Below, piece after piece: positions 11,220 through 22,129 of a stretch of 64,000 bases of DNA; positions within the stretch are counted from its first letter, which is position 1, and each line of letters starts with the position of its first letter. The DNA comes from Tretioscincus oriximinensis (taxonomy: Eukaryota > Chordata > Lepidosauria > Squamata > Gymnophthalmidae). Where the stretch lies: positions 1,797,589-1,861,588 of the forward strand of contig JAJVDF010000138.1 of assembly GCA_022410635.1 (NCBI GenBank), given 5' to 3'. Under the pieces are notes generated by a model. The model was not told the origin of the DNA and did no database searches. It worked only from the letters and a program-made list of their open reading frames with translations. Both the position numbers and the translations under genes were made by a program.

Positions 11220-11404
11220 TAAAACTTTGTTTCAGACTACTGTTTAAGCCCACTAAAAGCCTTCTTGGTTGTAAAGGTTTGTTGGTTCCCGGCTTGCAGA
11301 GAATGATGGGGATTATAGTAAAATAAGGGCAGCAATGGCTTATTGGACATGTGCTGTCATGAGAATACAAGGAAATAAGAAACAGTGAGGGAAATTGAAG
11401 GGAG
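11220..11404 (-). repeat. Dispersed repeat F, partial
   Basis: Read in reverse: TTTCCTTGTATTCTCATGAC, then ATTTTACTATAATCCCCATC and CATTCTCTGC. This is the F order seen at 22180, 27850, 31100 and 38740. Confidence 0.6.
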
Positions 11405-11411
11405 GTGGATA

Positions 11412-11601
11412 GGCTGACCAGATGACCCCTTTGTGGGATGAGGGATTGAAAACCCGTTTTGGGGGTGCCTCCCATTTTTAAAAAAAACAAAAAAAATTCA
11501 AAAAAAATATTTTTTTGAAAAAAATTTCCTCAGAAAAAAATGGGAGGCACCCCAAAATGGGTTTTCAACCCCCCCCCCCCAAAGGGGTCATCGGGTCAGC
11601 C
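11412..11601. mobile_element. Foldback MITE, copy 2 (TA target site)
   Basis: 190 bp with ends GGCTGACCAGATGACCCC and GGGGTCATCGGGTCAGCC, flanked by TA at 11410-11411 and 11602-11603. The arms are inverted nearly to the A/T centre. This is the cleanest of the three copies. Confidence 0.8.
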
Positions 11602-11635
11602 TAGTGGGGCAGAATCCCAAATGTGTGGAATAATT

Positions 11636-11795
11636 ATTTATTATTTATTTATATTTATAACCTGCTGCCCTCTCATGGCGACGAACAGTAAAACATCAAC
11701 ACAAGATTAACAAATGAAAAACAGTATAAAAACAATATCTAAAGTGGGTACAAAAATGAACATTCTCTTCAGCCAAAGGCCAGGTGAAAGAGGTG
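11636..11795 (-). mobile_element. Old LINE-derived repeat D, 3' end
   Basis: Reverse reading gives CTTCAGCCAAAGGCCAGGTG on the + strand and the A/T-rich 3' part with a TTATTTATTTATA terminus. It aligns with 31530-31633 plus 32405-32470 in the opposite orientation. Confidence 0.6.
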
Positions 11796-12331
11796 AGTGG
11801 GGAGGCAATCATAAATGGATTATTCCAGACTGAAAATAAATTCTGAAATTAAAGAGGTCATGGGGAGGGGGCCTAAATCGTTTCTCTGAGACTCTCCATC
11901 TGCTGATTGCATCAGTTTCTACTATGGCAGGGGCTACAACAGGAAGCCTGTCTTAGAGCTGCATAGCTGTTGACTGCAAGGATACTGAACAGGCCACTTC
12001 CTGTTCCAAAATGTGAAAGGTTAGCAAATGGACCAGTCCAGGTAGCACTAGTCTTCTGGGACTTCTTCAAATGGGTAAGTGCAAATTTACCCCTGGTCAG
12101 TGGATGGATGAGAGTTATGAGGCATGTTACATTTGCTTATGGAAAAAAAGTCTGCATGTGTTTAAATGCACAAGTTAATAGGGATGAAAATGAGTGCTCT
12201 TTTAATGAAGAGCTAAGCACTAGAGATTAATTTAACAATTATTTTAAAAAGAGCCCACGTTAGCTTGTGGGCTTATTTCCAATAGATAAATGGGGAGGGG
12301 AGGGGGGATAGGAATAGGAGAATTTTTGAAC
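11796..12331. other. Unannotated stretch
   Basis: No recognised gene or repeat. Confidence 0.4.
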
Positions 12332-12516
12332 GGCCATAGCTCAACGGTAGAACAGTTTGTCTGAAGAGTGGGGAGTCACTGGTTCAATCCACTGCTTCTG
12401 TCCAAAAATAGGTAGTGGTGAATCACTTCTGCATCTCTTCCAAGACAACTGTGTAACGATTCCTATGTAGGTTCCCAAGTGGTCAACAAAGATTCAGCCA
12501 CAATAACAACAACAAG
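12332..12516 (+). mobile_element. SINE-C, a third tRNA-derived SINE
   Basis: The head reads GGCCATAGCTCAACGGTAGA (box A region), with box B GGTTCAATCC at 12381-12390 and a body ending in a CAA run. The anticodon arm is not a clean tRNA and there is no 3' tRNA half, so it is a SINE and not a tRNA gene. This is the only clear copy in the window. Confidence 0.7.
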
Positions 12517-13439
12517 GGTACTTAATGATAATGAGCCTGTCTTGGGTAGGAATNGGGAACTAATCCCAGGTCCTATCCAGGTGACTCCTTAAATCCAGTA
12601 AATATTCTAAATTNGGAATAACCCCATCACAACTCTGCCCCCACATACCTCTTAGTCTGCGCTACTGTAGCAAGTATTTGTTTTGCAGCTCTGTGAACTC
12701 ACCTCATGTGCAGCCTTCTGATTGGCTGGTCTTTTCTCCTCTCGTACATCAGAGCTTTCAGTTCTTTCCTCTCTCTCCTCCCTACTCCAAGTGCAAACAT
12801 CAGACAAGCTTTTTAATGGGGAAATGCAGTCGATCCCTCTGAAGTCTGTACAGCTCTCCTATCTGCGAAAACTGTGGCAACAGGATTTAAACCGAGGGGA
12901 TTACTGAATTTACTTCAGAGTGTGAGGTGGGATTCTACATGCATGGGGAAGAAAAAATCTCGTTTGGATGGGGCCCAATACACTATATAAAGTGAGATAA
13001 TCAAAATAAATATATTTGTTAAAAATTAAATAAAAACATAGGAAGCATTCATTCAGCACAAAGCATGGTCACAGCTAAGTTTTAATCCAGCTTCAATCCA
13101 ATTTCGGAGCGNGAGAAAAATATCAAGATACCCTGCAGTTTTCTTTGGGCATTTTCTAATTCGGAAAACTCACCTTTAGTTTAGATCAGGTGCAAAGAAA
13201 ATTGCTATTCACTTTGCTGCTATGTTTTTCTATTCTGAAGGCAAACTGAAGTGGGATAAATATTTAGATGTGTCCTGGACAAATTTTAGGGGGGGAGGGG
13301 GTTGTCACTCATAAAGTCAACATTCCATAAAATTCCCTTTTTTGTTTTATTGCATTTCTTTACGATTCCATTACATTTTAAAATGTGTTCTACATATTAC
13401 AACCTGTACNTATATTAAAATGTGTATTGAAGAGTCCAA
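12517..13439. other. Unannotated; weak foldback E remnant near 13070-13185
   Basis: Only TTTTAATCCAGCTTCAATCC at 13079 and TTTAGTTTAGATC near 13177 recall the E foldback. Otherwise nothing is recognised. Confidence 0.35.
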
Positions 13440-13800
13440 CAACCTGAGTTTTAACAACCAATGACAGGGCTCAAAGTTTTGACAGCCTCCAGAGTCTAGT
13501 GACAGGGCTTGGAACTTTGGCAGCCTCCAGAGACCAATAATTCGGCTCAGAACTAGCAGCCTCAAGAGAGGAAGGGAGGAAGATAAGAAGGGNGGCGGAA
13601 GAAGGAAAGATGGGACAAAGAAAGAAAGGAGGAAGATAAGGAGAAAAGAAGGAAAGGAAGGAGACCATAAGGAAAGGATGGAGAAAAGAAAGGAAGAAGG
13701 AAGGAAGGAGGGATGGGATGGGGCAAGGGAGGGAGGCATTGATGGGAGCAAGGAGAAAGAGGGGATATATCCAATTGCATTGCTGTAACCCAACAGGCTA
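13440..13800 (-). repeat. Composite repeat: 38-bp-type units plus purine run
   Basis: Reverse complement of the 5.7-6.35 kb arrangement. Two to three diverged units related to the 38-bp minisatellite (AATGACAGGGCTCAAAG, GACAGGGCTTGGAACTTTGG) adjoin a G/A run at 13561-13740, then CAGGCTAATTCTGCTAG. One copy near 32.5 kb has the run without the units. Confidence 0.6.
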
Positions 13801-14379
13801 ATTCTGCTAGTTGTGTGGCATAAATCTCATTTTTCATATTTGGAAGATGAGACACAATTTTTCTTTTCTTTCCAAGATCCTGGCATTTGATGCTTAAGGA
13901 CCTTTCTGCACTAGGCCTTATTCNGTATTCTATCCCAGAATCAGGACCTGCTATTAGCATGGTAAACAGCTTTGAATGTTCTCTGAGCTGCCGCCCCATG
14001 GACCCTCTTGCTTNTGGTATCATCTCGCGTTCCTTAAGGTCACTGTTCTCTTGCCCATCATGTCAATTTATGGCCTCAGCCTCCCATATTCCTTTGTGAA
14101 CATTGATTTAGGGAATTCATTTAATATTTTCTGGCAAAGTGTATTTCTTCAGTCAATAAATTACCCTTGTTATCCCTCAGAGACCTGGCTGTCTCCTTTT
14201 TTGACCTCTTGTTTTTCATGTGCTGTAATTGGAAAAATGTCCCGTTCTTTAACTTCACCATTTCTGCAATCAGCTTTTCATTCTGTTACTCCCATTCCCT
14301 TTTATATTTCATGTTTTCTCTCCTCTTTCTCTCTCCCCCCTTTAACAATGGGCCAGCAGACATATATACGTGTATTTTA
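13801..14379. other. Unannotated stretch
   Basis: No recognised gene or repeat. Overlapping frames up to 159 codons have no recognised family. Confidence 0.35.
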
Positions 14380-14712
14380 TAGATGTATGATCTTAGTTAG
14401 CAGAGTTGCCAGAAGCATATTACCCTTGTGCCACATCTGTGAACAAAACGGCTAATCTTTTAATAAACAGTCCAGCCTTTTATCAGTAAACAGTAAAATT
14501 TCACTATCATTCAGAAACAAGAATACAGCGTAATACCTTTAACACAGGCTAATGCACTGATACGATTTAATACACAGTTACTGTTCTCTAGTTTTTAAAG
14601 CAAACAGTATTTTGACATTCATTTATATGTTTCTCAGTTATCAAGCTAGTCAACCTAAACTAAACTCATAAAACACATTTTATTGTTTCTCTTGTCTGAG
14701 TCAAAGTCTAAC
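14380..14712 (-). repeat. Dispersed repeat I, copy 1
   Basis: Collinear over about 320 bp with the opposite strand of 34345-34660. Shared blocks include AAAATGTGTTTTATG, TTTAGTTTAGGTTG, TTACTGATAA, and TAATATGCT followed by TCTGGCAACT. No coding frame or clear terminal repeat is seen and the family is unrecognised. Confidence 0.65.
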
Positions 14713-14764
14713 CAAAATTATTTGCCTAGTTTTTATTTATTTTACTCATAATGTGGTTTTTAAT

Positions 14765-14905
14765 TTTCTGTGGCTGTTCCTTCTTCCCTTTCTTCTTTTT
14801 GTTTCTGTCCTTTCTCTTTGTCTTTCCTTCCTTATTTCTATCCTCCTTTTCCTTTTTTTCCTCCTTCCCTCTTCCTTCTTTTTTTCTTTTTCTTTCTACC
14901 TCCCC
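14765..14905 (+). repeat. Pyrimidine-rich tract
   Basis: C/T-rich with TTCC and CTTTTT units. The frames in it are low complexity. Confidence 0.75.
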
Positions 14906-15019
14906 TTTGGTCCTAATCTGGCTTGAATTCTGCATTTTTTAAAAATGGTTTCTACTGAGCATATGTCTTTTATATATATACAATCCCTTCTAATTTTAGT
15001 TGAGGTCTAATTTTTCTAG

Positions 15020-15128
15020 TGGCAGAATGGTTTTCAGTTGCATTTCTGCCTGCTTTTCTGAGCTGCATTGGGCAACATCTTTGTTTCTGGCAGAATGGCT
15101 CTCAGTTGCATTTCTGCCTGCTTTTCAG
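15020..15128 (+). repeat. Two-copy direct repeat of about 40 bp
   Basis: GGCAGAATGG, then CAGTTGCATTTCTGCCTGC and TTTTC, occurs at 15020-15059 and again at 15089-15128, 69 bp apart, with few differences. Confidence 0.75.
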
Positions 15129-15167
15129 TGTTTAAGAACTATCTAAGACCTTCAATTACACCACCTT

Positions 15168-15376
15168 TCGAACACCACCTTTCGAGGCTGAAGAGGTCCA
15201 AACGTTGCAGATGGATTTCATAAGGGAGGTGCACCAGTCCCCTGACTGTTCTAGTTGCCCTTTTCTGCACCTCAGAAATGAGATGTGGTGACCAGAATTG
15301 TACACAATATTCCTAATGTGGCCTCACCACAGATTTATAAAGAGGCTAAACAACACTTGCTGACTTGTTTTTNATT
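15168..15376 (-). mobile_element. CR1 LINE fragment (RT)
   Basis: Reverse reading gives the CR1 segment covering the conserved 'RPHLE ... RATKMI' region: TAATGTGGCCTCACCACAG, CAGAATTGTACACAATAT and GCCCTTTTCTGCACC. It is too diverged for an open frame. Confidence 0.75.
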
Positions 15377-15759
15377 CCTTTCCTGCACACTGGTTTGATT
15401 AGGTATTCTGATTATAAATGAGTCCCTGAGCCAACTTCCTGTAACAGCAAAAATGTTTCCTGTGGACGGGTCACTAAGTGCAGAGTTGGGGAGAATGCAT
15501 TCTTGCACCTAGGGCTAGCTGTGGTGCAGCCTGGGAGCTGTAGTCTTCAGGACATCAGGCAAATAGCATTAGAAGTGGAAGAAAAAAATATTTTATCAGG
15601 AAAAGTATCACCCAGCCAGCATCATTGTCACTAGCAGATATATTTACTTGTTTTTCCTGCTTTTTAAAGAAGCACAATTGAAAACCATAATAGGTGTGTT
15701 ATTTATTATTATTTTATTAATATACTTACTCAATTTACACCCAGATTCAGGAATTGGAA
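15377..15759. other. Unannotated stretch
   Basis: Contains one GGGAGCTGTAGTC motif near 15534. Nothing else is recognised. Confidence 0.35.
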
Positions 15760-15872
15760 AAAATAATGGGGGGAAGAGCAGAAGAAAAGGAGAANGATGG
15801 AAGGAAGAAAAGAAGGAAGGAAAGAAAGAAGGATAGAAGGAAAGAGCAGGAAGAATGGAAGGAAGGACAAAA
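15760..15872 (+). repeat. Purine-rich GGAA/GAAG tract
   Basis: Imperfect GGAAGGAAGAA units. Confidence 0.8.
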
Positions 15873-15875
15873 GTG

Positions 15876-15912
15876 ATGTCACTTCCTGTTCCACCCCAGG
15901 GAAGTGATGACG
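15876..15912 (+). repeat. Single CRE/ETS-like unit
   Basis: TGATGTCACTTCCTGTTCC with GGGAAGTGATGACG is one unit of the sequence tandemly repeated at 21764-21967. Confidence 0.6.
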
Positions 15913-16307
15913 CTTGTGGGAACCATATACATATATCTCCAGAATATTATTCTGGGAAAAAGACTTAAGACTTTTCTAAGCCTTTAAGGACACTGGCTCC
16001 GTGATTAATTTACCTGGGCTAATGCGTAACCTGCTTTTCCGCTGGCACACCACGGATAAAGCTCTGGTTTACTCTGCAGATCAGGAAGGATTAAATTCTG
16101 CCCAAAGTGTTAATTAACCATTGTTCATGCAAAGGCAGACCGTGATTGTGCAAGCCTTCCGAACTCTCAATACAAAGGAGCCCAAAGACGAGGTCTGTAG
16201 GTTCATCAGGACGATGACCTCCCAGCCTTCTGAAGGGTCCATGAAAATCCAAAACGTGTCTCATATGTGTTGTGATTCTGATAGCAACAGACGTTCCCTG
16301 TCCCACT

Positions 16308-16346
16308 CTGCAAGTGACGTCACTTCCTGTTCTGCCCCCGGAAGTG
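16308..16346 (+). repeat. Single CRE/ETS-like unit
   Basis: GTGACGTCACTTCCTGTTCT followed by GCCCCCGGAAGTGATGTCA. It contains a consensus CRE (TGACGTCA) abutting ACTTCC, the reverse complement of an ETS core, and a second CCGGAAGTGA. Confidence 0.65.
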
Positions 16347-17545
16347 ATGTCAAAAAAAATCANGAGCTCCTAACATCCAACATTTGTGCTGGGGTTGCAC
16401 CCACACACACACACAGAAAAACTGCACCAGCCTCCGCTGGGACCATCCCTTCATAAGAATCTTTGTTTGCAAAGCAAAGCCATAAGCCTCTAATGCCTGC
16501 AGTACCTGNAGGTGGAGGAAAATCATTTCTTCATACCCCAGATTTTATCTGGTAACTCTATTTTGAGGGGAGTGAGTTGAGCCACAACATATATGAAATT
16601 TATATTATATGTCCTAGTCTTTGTAAAGCAATAACTATGAAGAATATAAAGTGTAACTCAAAGAATCCTGCTTCTGTTTTTCAGTCTTCTGGAAAACATT
16701 TCCCTTGCTTCTTGGTTTGGTTTAATGAGTTTCTGATGAAACTGTGAGTAAAAACAAAACAAAACAAATCTGTCCTCTGAAAAGAAAAAAAATTTTGTGG
16801 ATGACAGAGGAATAAAAATTCTATCAGATCAGGGTCATAGAGAGAATGCCAGCCCCGTGTGAGAAAATATGTCTAAAGATCCATTTAGGAANCCCAGGTT
16901 ACACCTAAGTTTTATTCCTGCTTCAGTCCATTTTCAAAATGGACAAATGCTTGGCACTTTGACCACTTTCTGGAGCAGAATCAGGCATGCCCTGGGTGCC
17001 CCTAAAGCTATTGCCAAGATAATTGAGAGCAATGGAAGGTTTTGTCTACTGCTTGAGATGCCCAGAAACCATTTGTGAACCTTTCTGGGCACATCCCCAA
17101 GCACTATTTCTACTAAGTATCGCCTTCAATCTGCCCCATGAGGTCACTCGTGTGCAGTGATCCACTCAATAAAAAGGACTGTTGTGAAATTTCTAGCTAT
17201 GTAGTTTGTATGATTCAGCAGCGGGCATTTCATAAAATTCAAATGAAAACTTCAACAATGTGAACATAGCAAATCTCCTGAGACTTTAGGANGATATGTA
17301 AAAGTTTTGGCTGGCAGAGAATGCTTGGGAATTGTAGGAAAGCTCCCAGAGAATGCTGGACTTTGTGGTAAGGCAAGCACAGCAATCCCTTGTGGGGCTC
17401 ATCATGTGATGAAATTGCTAAGCAATATGTTGTTGCAGCATGGAAGCATTAAGGTAGGTGGGGCTAACTATGTGGTAGGGAAAGCTGGGCTGTATCCAGA
17501 TGGCTGCTTTTTGTTGCAGCGTTTATTTATATAGCACTAAAAAGC
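16347..17545. other. Mostly unannotated; short G-repeat half at 16950-16985
   Basis: GACCACTTTCTGGAGCAGAAT near 16959 matches one arm of the G foldback at 45569-45628. The remainder is unrecognised. Confidence 0.35.
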
Positions 17546-17553
17546 CTTTATGG

Positions 17554-17910
17554 CAGTGGTGGCTGGTACAGTTTGGGGCAGGAGGGGGGTTCACAGGTTC
17601 CTCCAGCCTCGACAGAGTTAGGAAAGTGGCTGGGAGGAGGCACATTCAAGCACTTACCAGTCTCTCTCTCAGTCTGTAAGTTGAATGTCATTACAAAATG
17701 GCACCTCTACAGAGACTGAGAGAGAGACTGTAGCCGCTCCTAGGCAACCCTCCCATTGGTTCTGGGATCAACAACCCCTTTTGTCAATTAAAAATGCTGC
17801 CTGGAGCTTTTTGATTTGTTGGTAGCTCCTCTATGAAAGGAGATTTTATAATTGATTTTAATCTCTGACTATTCACCGAACCCCACGAACACAGTGGCCA
17901 GCCGCCACTG
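17554..17910. mobile_element. hAT-like non-autonomous DNA transposon
   Basis: 357 bp with 13-bp inverted ends, CAGTGGTGGCTGG at 17554-17566 and CCAGCCGCCACTG at 17898-17910 (12 of 13 complementary). It is flanked by CTTTATGG (17546-17553) and CTTTATGC (17911-17918), an 8-bp duplication with one mismatch. An 8-bp duplication and CAG-starting ends are features of the hAT superfamily. There is no transposase frame. Confidence 0.75.
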
Positions 17911-17918
17911 CTTTATGC

Positions 17919-18756
17919 CATCATTGCTGGCCATCCACAAGTATAAACTGATCATATCTACGAATTTGTCTACATTTCCCAGGAAACCCTGTGGTAATGC
18001 ATAGCTCACAATTGGCTGTTCTGTAGCCCTTCTGTCACTGGGTGTTTGGATCCCTCTGTTGCTGAGCATGGAAACTCAAAGGGTGGAAGGATCCTCACTT
18101 TTAAACTGGCCCAAGTTTTGCAAACCTGCAAGTGGAGTTTTTAAATGTTGTTGGGGTTTTTTTCAGCATAAAGGTGTCTGGGAAAAGCAGCTATCATCTC
18201 TCTAAGCTTTTGCTGCAAGGTGTGGCTGGAAGTCTCAGAAACACTCACAGGTATTGCTCATGTGGCACACCAAGCTGTGAAAGCCACATAAAAGGACTAG
18301 CAAGAAAAAGCATAATCACATCTCATTCTAGTATTACTACTGCTGGATCCTTGCAATTATGTGATGTAAATCCTCCATTTACTCCCATATGTTTAAAACC
18401 ACATGTGGATGCAGCTTGTGGGCTGATCCAGCAAACCTCCTCCCATATTCACATGCTTGAAGTTGAGCCTGCATTTCAGCTTCAAAACAGGGGCCTGTTT
18501 CCTGCAGAAGGGAAGTTCTCTCCATCACACACCGTTTTTCTCCCAGACCGCTCTACAACATCTGTGCCATTCGAAGCAAAGCAACTAAAATCAGCTCCAC
18601 AGCTGCCTGTCCTAGAAAGAAATAGTTTGCCTGCAGGAATGATAAATGGGCTTTGACAGGGCAGTGAAAACTGAACAGACTCACAATCGTTTGGTATTCA
18701 AGGCGCTCATTTAGAAATAAATAAAAAGCATTCTAAAAACCATTGCAACCTCCATA
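17919..18756. other. Unannotated; 174-codon frame of unknown meaning
   Basis: A frame on the + strand spans 18132-18656 in apparently repeat-free DNA. Its composition is ordinary and no domain is visible. About one frame of this length is expected by chance in 64 kb, so no gene is called. Confidence 0.35.
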
Positions 18757-18985
18757 TTTATTTATTTATTTATTTATTTATACTTCTCCCTGTATTCAAA
18801 GGTCTCAGGGTGGCCAACCGAAGGGCGGCACACATAGCTTTCTGTGGTTTTCTCCACAACAGATGCACTGTGAAGTCGGCTGGTCTGAGGGAGTTCTAAA
18901 GAACTGTGATTGGCCCCAAATCACCCAGTTGGCTCCATGGAGGACTACGGACACATCCAATCAGTACATCAAACAGGCTCTCAAA
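18757..18985 (-). mobile_element. SINE-B copy
   Basis: Reverse strand. The TTTA-repeat tail and AAAGGTCTCAGGGTGGCCAA are followed by CTCCACAACAGATGCAC, CAGTTGGCTCCATGGAGGA and a degenerate head. Confidence 0.75.
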
Positions 18986-19030
18986 GCATATTGTCTCTGG
19001 CTGCTCCAGTTCACCCAGAGGGCCTGTCCA

Positions 19031-19096
19031 CACTGAGCCTTATTTTGGGTTACATCTCAGAGTTTGGCCATCTACATGGCAGTGTAGATGGCAGGA
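19031..19096 (+). repeat. G-repeat half
   Basis: CACTGAGCCTTATTTTGGGT then CATCTACATGGCAGTGTAGATG. Related halves are at 22728 and 36298. Confidence 0.4.
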
Positions 19097-19322
19097 CCTG
19101 AACATAAGAACATAAGAAGAGCCATCCTGGATCAGGCCACAACCCATCAAGTCCAGCCTTCTGTGTCACACAGAGGCCCACCAGATGCACCTGGGCAGCC
19201 TGAACAGAGGAAAGCAAAATATGCTCCTGTTCATGACTCCCTGCAAATGGCATTTCAGGAGTCCTGCCTGTTGCTCCATCCCGGAGGCAACATCTAGACA
19301 TCCATCCTAGTATCACTATCAT
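19097..19322 (-). mobile_element. CR1 3' end, 5'-truncated
   Basis: Contains ACATAAGAACATAAGAAGAG, CTGGATCAGGCCAC, TCTGTGTCACACAGAGGCCC, CTCCCTGCAAATGG and CATCCTAGTATC. This is the same 3' untranslated end as the copy at 29824-30830, opposite strand. Confidence 0.85.
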
Positions 19323-19649
19323 ATGGTTGGCAGACTCTTGTTCTGAAAGAGANCTCAGACTAAGGCTCAGAGAGGGAAAAACAGGGTGAGGAGGAGGCGA
19401 ATTGGAATCTGTTGGTTGATTTCTAAGTCAGAAAGCAATTCTGAATTCTAAAGCAGTTCTGGGATTCAAATAGCTTAAGAACCAGTTCTTTGCCGTGAAG
19501 CAATAGCAGGAACTGGAAACTGCATCCGGAAGCAGTAAGTATAAATGACATCACTTAAGATGATGATCCTGGAAGAGAAACATGTTCTCATAAACCATTT
19601 AACAACTGGTTTGTCTGAACTGGTACAAACTGGCTGAACCCTACCACTA

Positions 19650-19966
19650 GGGTTGCCATAATCAAAGTATCCAAAACTGGGATGGACGAGAGGTGTGCTG
19701 TGCTTTATAGCAGATGCGAAAACCNGCCTCCTAGAAGAGGAGCAACTATGGCATTCTCCACGGGTCTTTCCAGGACACAGGAAGATTTTGGAGCGCAGCT
19801 GACCTGCTCCTACTGCCGTTAGCCCTGTCTTGCAATTGCCCTTTGCCTTATGCATCGGGAAATNTACAAATCTGGGATTTTTGCCTAACTTTACTAAACC
19901 CAGACGGGACAATATTATTGTCCCCAAATCCGGGACATTCCCGTCTTTCCAAGACGTATGGCACTC
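19650..19966. mobile_element. Short DNA transposon with GGGTTGCCAT ends, copy 1
   Basis: Starts GGGTTGCCAT and ends ATGGCACTC, flanked by CTA on both sides (19647-19649 and 19967-19969). The interior matches 28828-29331, including CCAAATCCGGGACA near the right end. No transposase is seen. The 3-bp target hints at a PIF/Harbinger-like type, but CTA is not the usual target. Confidence 0.55.
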
Positions 19967-20549
19967 CTAATGCCACCGATCTAGAGTCATAACTAAGTTG
20001 CTCCTTTCAACATTTTTTTTTAAAAAATATATATTTGCAATAAAAAAAATGAAATGAAATGAGACACCAATCACGAATCTGAACAAGAACACATAGAGCT
20101 TTTGCTCAGGCANGGATTGGGAAACATTTATATATAGTCGCTTTTCAAAATTGAACTCAGAAGAATTTGCATACCCTGAATCAATGAGTCAAAATGAAAT
20201 GTAAAAGCATCTTAGAAATTCACTTATAAGATGCACTTCTGTGTCTAATACTTTCACCAAGGCATCTCTGTGCCATGAAAAAATGGGAGCATTAGTAAAA
20301 TCAACATTCCGATAATGCATAATATTAAGCAAATTGCTTGAAATGGGATTCAAAGAGAGTGCAGAAAATACATATATATGAGTGATTTTTTTTGTTTTGC
20401 TTTAAAGAACTCATTGAGTAAAGCAGGAATAAGATGAAATGCTTTTTAAATTGCTAATTTGGGCAACTTGTGAGTAATGCAGTTTGATGGACTGATGCAT
20501 CTCTGGTTTAGAGGTAGCTAATCTCGAACTTTCTGAGCATTACCAACCT

Positions 20550-20640
20550 GACTTTTCTAGCAAGGGGGGTCTTGTAGCACTTTAGAGACTAACAAGAAAA
20601 AGGAGCCTCCAGAAGAAAGCTTCTTCACTCTAGTATCACA
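20550..20640 (+). repeat. Fragment related to the 34.7-kb palindromic element
   Basis: GTAGCACTTTAGAGACTAAC with GAAGAAAGCTTCTTC resembles the arms at 34717-34883. Here it is single and not inverted. Confidence 0.5.
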
Positions 20641-20906
20641 TGATTATGGCGGATTTGTCTCACGTACTTATGTGAGGAAATACAGTACTAGTATTGTAAT
20701 TCCTTGGAGAATGGTGACATACTCCCGCCAAGACCACGTGGTGTAGACAGAACTGTGATGCCTTTTGCAAATTCTCACCTGCCTTCTGCCAGCCAGGAAA
20801 ATCTACTTTCCCTACAGAATTTAGGCAGGGGAACCCAGTGATTTTGATTAAAAGCCCCATAGCAGCTTAAAAGCTTCATTTTTTNAAAAAAACAACCCAT
20901 TCAGCA

Positions 20907-21217
20907 GGCACGAATAGCTCAGTCACTTAGGAATTCGTCTCTCGCCTGGGAGATGGGGTTTCGAAGCCCTGTGTCGGACGTGGGGAGGGCTGAGCACCTT
21001 CCACTAGCCTGTAGCTCTGGCCAACCCAGCTATTCGAAAGCAGGAACAGCAAGAAATTGCAACTGACTGCAAAGTAGATACATGGGAACCACCATAGTCT
21101 GGTGGGGAAGATAGAATGTAAGCCTTCGGGCAAAATACCCTTGTAAGCCGCTTTGAGTCCCTTTGAAAGGTGAGAAAAAGCAGGGTATAAGAACACAGTT
21201 CTTCTTCTTCTTCTTCA
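20907..21217 (+). mobile_element. SINE-A, well-preserved copy
   Basis: Head GGCACGAATAGCTCAGTCAC (box A region from 20915), box B-like GGTTTCGAAGCCC at 20958-20970, then CCCAGCTATTCGAAAGCAGG, TGGTGGGGAAGATAGAATG, CTTGTAAGCCGCTTTGAGTC, GCAGGGTATAAGAAC and a CTT tail. The head derives from a tRNA and the tail resembles a LINE 3' end, implying LINE-dependent retroposition. This is the best reference for the family. Confidence 0.9.
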
Positions 21218-21763
21218 TTCTCTCTATTTTTGATCCCCTCCCCAGTAACAAGGCAGGAAGGGGAGAGCTGAGCTTCTTGGGAGTTGTAGACTGATAACCT
21301 TTGTGGGAATTGTAGTTAAAAGATACAAGAAGAGAATAAGTTTCCTAGCTGTGTGTGTATGGGAGGGTAAGTACTTCGTAGCAAAATATGTTGAGAATNC
21401 ACTACAAAACCAAATGTATGGATCCAGCCCAGAGCCAGATTTTCGGCAGGGGCTGCAAGGGCTAAAGCCCTGGGCAGGAGGTTAGTGGGTGTTTATTGGG
21501 CCGAAAATTGCGCCAATTTAAATTTCTCCCAGTTGCGTCTACTGGGCATGTCCCAGCAGCAGCAGACATGTACTGCACATGTCCCAGACACCACCATGAG
21601 TCACCGCCACCATGCACCGTTGTATTGTTGCTCTGCTGCTCTGCATGCGCTGCCACCTGTCTGTCTGTGTGCTGCTTTGCCTGTCTGCCCAGGGCTGCTA
21701 CCGCAGCCCTTGCATAGGCAGCTGAGAGTGNGAGACAGAGAGCATAGGGCAAATAATGTCACT

Positions 21764-21967
21764 TCTGGAATCTGCTTCCGGGAATGGCACNCGGAGTGAC
21801 ATCACTTCGTGTTCTACCCCGGAAGTGACATCACTTCCAGCCCTGCCCCAGAAATGACACCACTTCCTGTCCCACCCCAGAAATGACATCACTTCTTGTC
21901 CTGCCCCAGAAATGACATCCCTTCCTGTCCTGCCCCAGAAATGGCATCACTTCTTGTCCCGCCTGGA
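21764..21967 (+). repeat. 29-bp minisatellite of CRE/ETS-like units
   Basis: About seven units. Clear starts are at 21793, 21822, 21851, 21880, 21909 and 21938, each 29 bp apart. Unit form: GAAATGACATCACTTCCTGT then CCTGCCCCA. The first units read CCGGAAGTGACATCACTTCC, with two ETS cores around a CRE-like TGACATCA. Single units occur at 15876, 16308, 37860 and 40617. Confidence 0.9.
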
Positions 21968-22129
21968 AGTGTTCAGGGGGGTGGGGGCTAAAAAAATTTT
22001 GCAGCCCAGGGGCATCATATATCCCAAATCCGTCCCGAATCCAGCCATAGANAAGTCTATATTTTCAGAGTAAAAGTAGAGTAGATGAGTAGACTTATCT
22101 ATGGAAAGCCTCCAGGCTTTCCCTCCTTA

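Noticed and set aside
12332..12400. Functional tRNA gene
   Set aside because: Box A and B are present, but no closed cloverleaf or 3' tRNA half is seen, and a SINE body follows.
13371..14023. Ser/Phe/Pro-rich reverse frames of 140-153 codons
   Set aside because: They translate the purine run of the composite repeat.
18132..18656. 174-codon frame as a host gene
   Set aside because: About one frame of this size is expected by chance in 64 kb. There is no domain, splice evidence or promoter.
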